Source of the DNA: Actinomycetota bacterium
GTDB lineage: Bacteria > Actinomycetota > Actinomycetes > Actinomycetales > Microbacteriaceae
NCBI GenBank assembly: GCA_009703445.1
Contig: WLGA01000010.1
Location: 1-16,830 of the forward strand
Direction: 5' to 3'
Length of the DNA stretch: 16,830 bases
In this document: piece by piece, positions 14,992 to 16,830 of the stretch
How positions within the stretch are numbered: the first letter of the stretch is position 1
How the letters are laid out: each line of letters begins with the position of its first letter
Position numbers and translations under genes: made by a program
Notes under the pieces: generated by a model
What the model was told of the DNA's origin: nothing
The model's input: only the letters and a program-made list of their open reading frames with translations
The model's database searches: none

Positions 14992-16076
14992 TAGCGGCGC
15001 TTTCCGGCAAAGAAGCCCTGCTGGTGCTTGACCAGTTTGATGGTGTCGCCCTTTCGGAGCTTGGCCAAGTTGCGGAAAAGTTCCTTTTGCTTTGAGTCAA
15101 GCTTGCTTGGGGTGATCACCTGGAACGCAATCTTCAAATCGCCGCGCCCGGAAGAACGAAGACGGCTCACACCTTTGCCCTTGATTGTCAGGATGTCGCC
15201 GGTCTGTTGACCCGAAGCAACTTCGATTTCGATTTCCCCATCGAAGGTTTGAATCTTGGCAAAACCACCAAGGACAGCATCGTGAAGTGGAACCTCAACG
15301 GTTGCCGTTAGGTCGTCACCGGAACGTCCAAATACGTCGTGTGGAGCAACCGCGATGTCTACATAAAGATCACCGTTTGGGCCACCCGCGAAGCCAACCT
15401 CACCCTGGCCGCTTAGTTGCAGGCGCAAGCCATCCTCGACACCAGCCGGAACAGCAAGGTCTATGTTGCGTCTTGCTCGAACGCGACCTTGTCCACGGCA
15501 ATCTAGGCAGGGATCCTGAATGACCTGACCAAAACCGCGACAAGCCGAGCAAGGCTGTGAGGTCATCACGTTGCCAAGCAACGATCGAACCTGTCGTTGG
15601 ATTTGCCCGGCTCCGCGACAAACGTCACAGACGGTCAGACTTGTGCCAGGTCGGCAGCAAGAGCCCTCACAGGTTCCACAAAGAACTGCGGTGTCAACTT
15701 CGATGCTCTTTTCGGCACCGAAAACAACTTCTTCAAGCGTCATCTCGACGCGAAGCAGGGCATCCTGGCCACGTTCTGCTCGTGAGCGAGGGCCGCGTTG
15801 AGCGCCGCCTCCGCCAAAGAATGTGTCAAAAATGTCGCCGAAACCACCGAAGCCCGAACCGCCAAATGGGTCTTGACCTCCCATGTCGTACTGTCGACGT
15901 GATGAATCGTCGCTCAATACCTCGTATGCGTGAGTGACTGCCTTGAATCGCTCTTCGGAATCTGCACCGGGGTTTACATCCGGGTGCAGTTCGCGAGCAA
16001 GCTTGCGATAGGCCTTTTTGATTTGGTCTGCGCTGGCATCTCGAGCAACCCCGAGAACCTCATAGTGATCAGCCAT
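14991..16076 (-). CDS. dnaJ: Chaperone protein DnaJ (hrcA-linked type)
   Basis: A 361-residue type I J-protein that stimulates DnaK ATPase and hands over unfolded substrates. The J domain has the invariant HPD at 31-33; a Gly/Phe-rich linker follows (about 65-95). The zinc domain holds four CxxC units (Cys133/136, 150/153, 176/179, 190/193), and two substrate-binding barrels fill the rest. The first zinc repeat reads CGTCEGSCCRPG, with Cys140-Cys141 where Gly-Ala is usual. The ATG has a GAGG ribosome-binding core 6 nt upstream and lies 7 nt past the hrcA stop. This is the DnaJ paralogue type co-transcribed with hrcA, so heat-shock control through HrcA is expected, but the operator would be upstream of the window. 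Confidence 0.97.
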   Translation of the reverse strand: MADHYEVLGVARDASADQIKKAYRKLARELHPDVNPGADSEERFKAVTHAYEVLSDDSSRRQYDMGGQDPFGGSGFGGFGDIFDTFFGGGGAQRGPRSRAERGQDALLRVEMTLEEVVFGAEKSIEVDTAVLCGTCEGSCCRPGTSLTVCDVCRGAGQIQRQVRSLLGNVMTSQPCSACRGFGQVIQDPCLDCRGQGRVRARRNIDLAVPAGVEDGLRLQLSGQGEVGFAGGPNGDLYVDIAVAPHDVFGRSGDDLTATVEVPLHDAVLGGFAKIQTFDGEIEIEVASGQQTGDILTIKGKGVSRLRSSGRGDLKIAFQVITPSKLDSKQKELFRNLAKLRKGDTIKLVKHQQGFFAGKRR

Positions 16077-16083
16077 TATTGCC

Positions 16084-16830
16084 TCAGTTCCCTAGTGCCT
16101 TGGTCAGATAGCGCGCGACGGCTCTGACCGCTGAAATGTTCGATGAATAGTCCATGCGAGTAGGGCCAATCACACCAAGCTTGGCGATTTCACTCCCCTG
16201 GTTTTCGTAGCCCGAAACCACAACAGAAGCGTTGGCAAGACCCTCGTATGGGTTTTCGCGCCCGATGCTCAAGCTGACCCCGTTGCGCTCCGATTGCATT
16301 TCGGTGATGAGCTTCAGCAGCACAACTTGCTCTTCGATGGCCTCAAGAACTGGCGAAATACTGCCCGGGAAGTCTTCTTCGCGTCGCGCAAGGTTCGCTG
16401 TTCCAGCCAGGATGATTTTGTCTTGGCGGTTTGCATCTACCTGGTCGAGCAGGCTCTCGACGATTAGGACGACCTGCATGCGGTTGGCCAAAGCAAACCC
16501 TCCAGCGAAGTCGGTCAGCAGATTCGAAACCTCGGCCAAAGCAGCTCCGGCTAGTGAGACGTTGAGCTTGCTGCGGATTTCACCAATCAGGTGAACGTCT
16601 ACCGCCTCATTTAGCTCGATGACGTGCTGCTGTATTCGGCCACTATCCGTGATCAGAATCAATAGCACTCTGGTGTCAGCCGATTGAATGAGTTCGATAT
16701 TGCGCACCTTTGCGCGGCCCAGACTCGGGTATTGCACCATGGCGACCTGGTTGGTTAGCTGGGAAAGCAGCCTGACTGTTCTGCCAAGCGTCTCATCGAG
16801 GTCCACACTGCCGACCATGAAGTTTGAAAT
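16084..16830 (-). CDS. hrcA: Heat-inducible transcription repressor HrcA (N-terminus off the right edge)
   Basis: The C-terminal 248 residues of HrcA, the repressor that binds CIRCE operators and restrains chaperone genes in unstressed cells. The visible part starts just after the expected winged-helix domain: the segment SVDLDETLGRTVRLLSQLT and the strongly conserved VAMVQYPSL (26-34 from the first ATG) identify it, and the C-terminal GPTRMDYSSNISAVRAVARYL is diagnostic. The frame is open through the edge at 16830, so the ATG at 16818 is internal, not the start; roughly 90-100 residues with the DNA-binding domain are missing. dnaJ follows by 7 nt. No CIRCE repeat is present inside the window. 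Confidence 0.96.
   Translation of the reverse strand: MSNFMVGSVDLDETLGRTVRLLSQLTNQVAMVQYPSLGRAKVRNIELIQSADTRVLLILITDSGRIQQHVIELNEAVDVHLIGEIRSKLNVSLAGAALAEVSNLLTDFAGGFALANRMQVVLIVESLLDQVDANRQDKIILAGTANLARREEDFPGSISPVLEAIEEQVVLLKLITEMQSERNGVSLSIGRENPYEGLANASVVVSGYENQGSEIAKLGVIGPTRMDYSSNISAVRAVARYLTKALGN

Noticed and set aside
1..16830. Search for CRISPR arrays, insertion sequences, phage or defence genes, toxin-antitoxin pairs.
   Set aside because: No direct-repeat arrays, terminal inverted repeats, transposase or integrase motifs were seen; every protein gene except the left-edge fragment belongs to a known housekeeping or metabolic family.

Overview
The window is a gene-dense, almost entirely minus-strand stretch of an actinobacterial chromosome. 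Gene content and order (hrcA-dnaJ-rsmE-HIT-phoH-ybeY-corC-era, then leuA, then recO-uppS-glyS-dusB-dgt-dnaG) are the housekeeping neighbourhood typical of Actinobacteria. The fungal-type LeuA, the single-chain glycyl-tRNA synthetase, the DnaJ encoded next to HrcA, the moderate base composition and very tight packing (most junctions overlap or lie within 20 nt) suggest a streamlined member of Microbacteriaceae, such as the freshwater Luna-type lineages. The family assignment is inference from protein flavour and compactness; no marker search was possible.

Layout, in the direction of transcription (right to left). Block 1 (16830 to 10378): the heat-shock repressor HrcA (start off the window), DnaJ, the 16S rRNA methyltransferase RsmE, a HIT nucleotide-binding protein, PhoH-like ATPase, the endoribonuclease YbeY, a CNNM/CorC membrane protein and the GTPase Era. 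Junctions include TAATG (dnaJ/rsmE, corC/era) and ATGA (phoH/ybeY), so this reads as one long operon joining protein folding with ribosome and RNA maturation. Block 2 (10397 to 8475): leuA with its own regulatory unit. A candidate promoter sits in the last codons of era, followed by a 14-codon leader reading frame with three consecutive leucine codons, an 11-bp hairpin, and a 7-bp pairing between leader codons and the leuA ribosome-binding region; a strong hairpin terminator follows leuA. Block 3 (8464 to 233): recO, uppS, glyS, dusB, dgt, dnaG and a D-2-hydroxyacid dehydrogenase, with a 4-nt overlap (recO/uppS), a zero-nt junction (dusB/dgt) and a 1-nt overlap (dnaG/dehydrogenase). It ends in tRNA-Asn(GTT) and the start of a short unrecognised membrane-protein reading frame running off the left edge.

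No mobile element, CRISPR array, phage gene or defence system is visible; there is no gene-free stretch over 300 bases (the longest, 10256-10377, is the leuA leader). The most interesting element is that leader: it fits leucine-responsive translational attenuation and probably belongs to the LEU-element class predicted upstream of actinobacterial leuA genes. The remainder is ordinary core genome with a few local oddities: a TKSE G4 motif in Era, extra cysteines in the DnaJ zinc domain, a shortened CNNM membrane domain, and a terminator whose 3' arm carries the recO ribosome-binding sequence.
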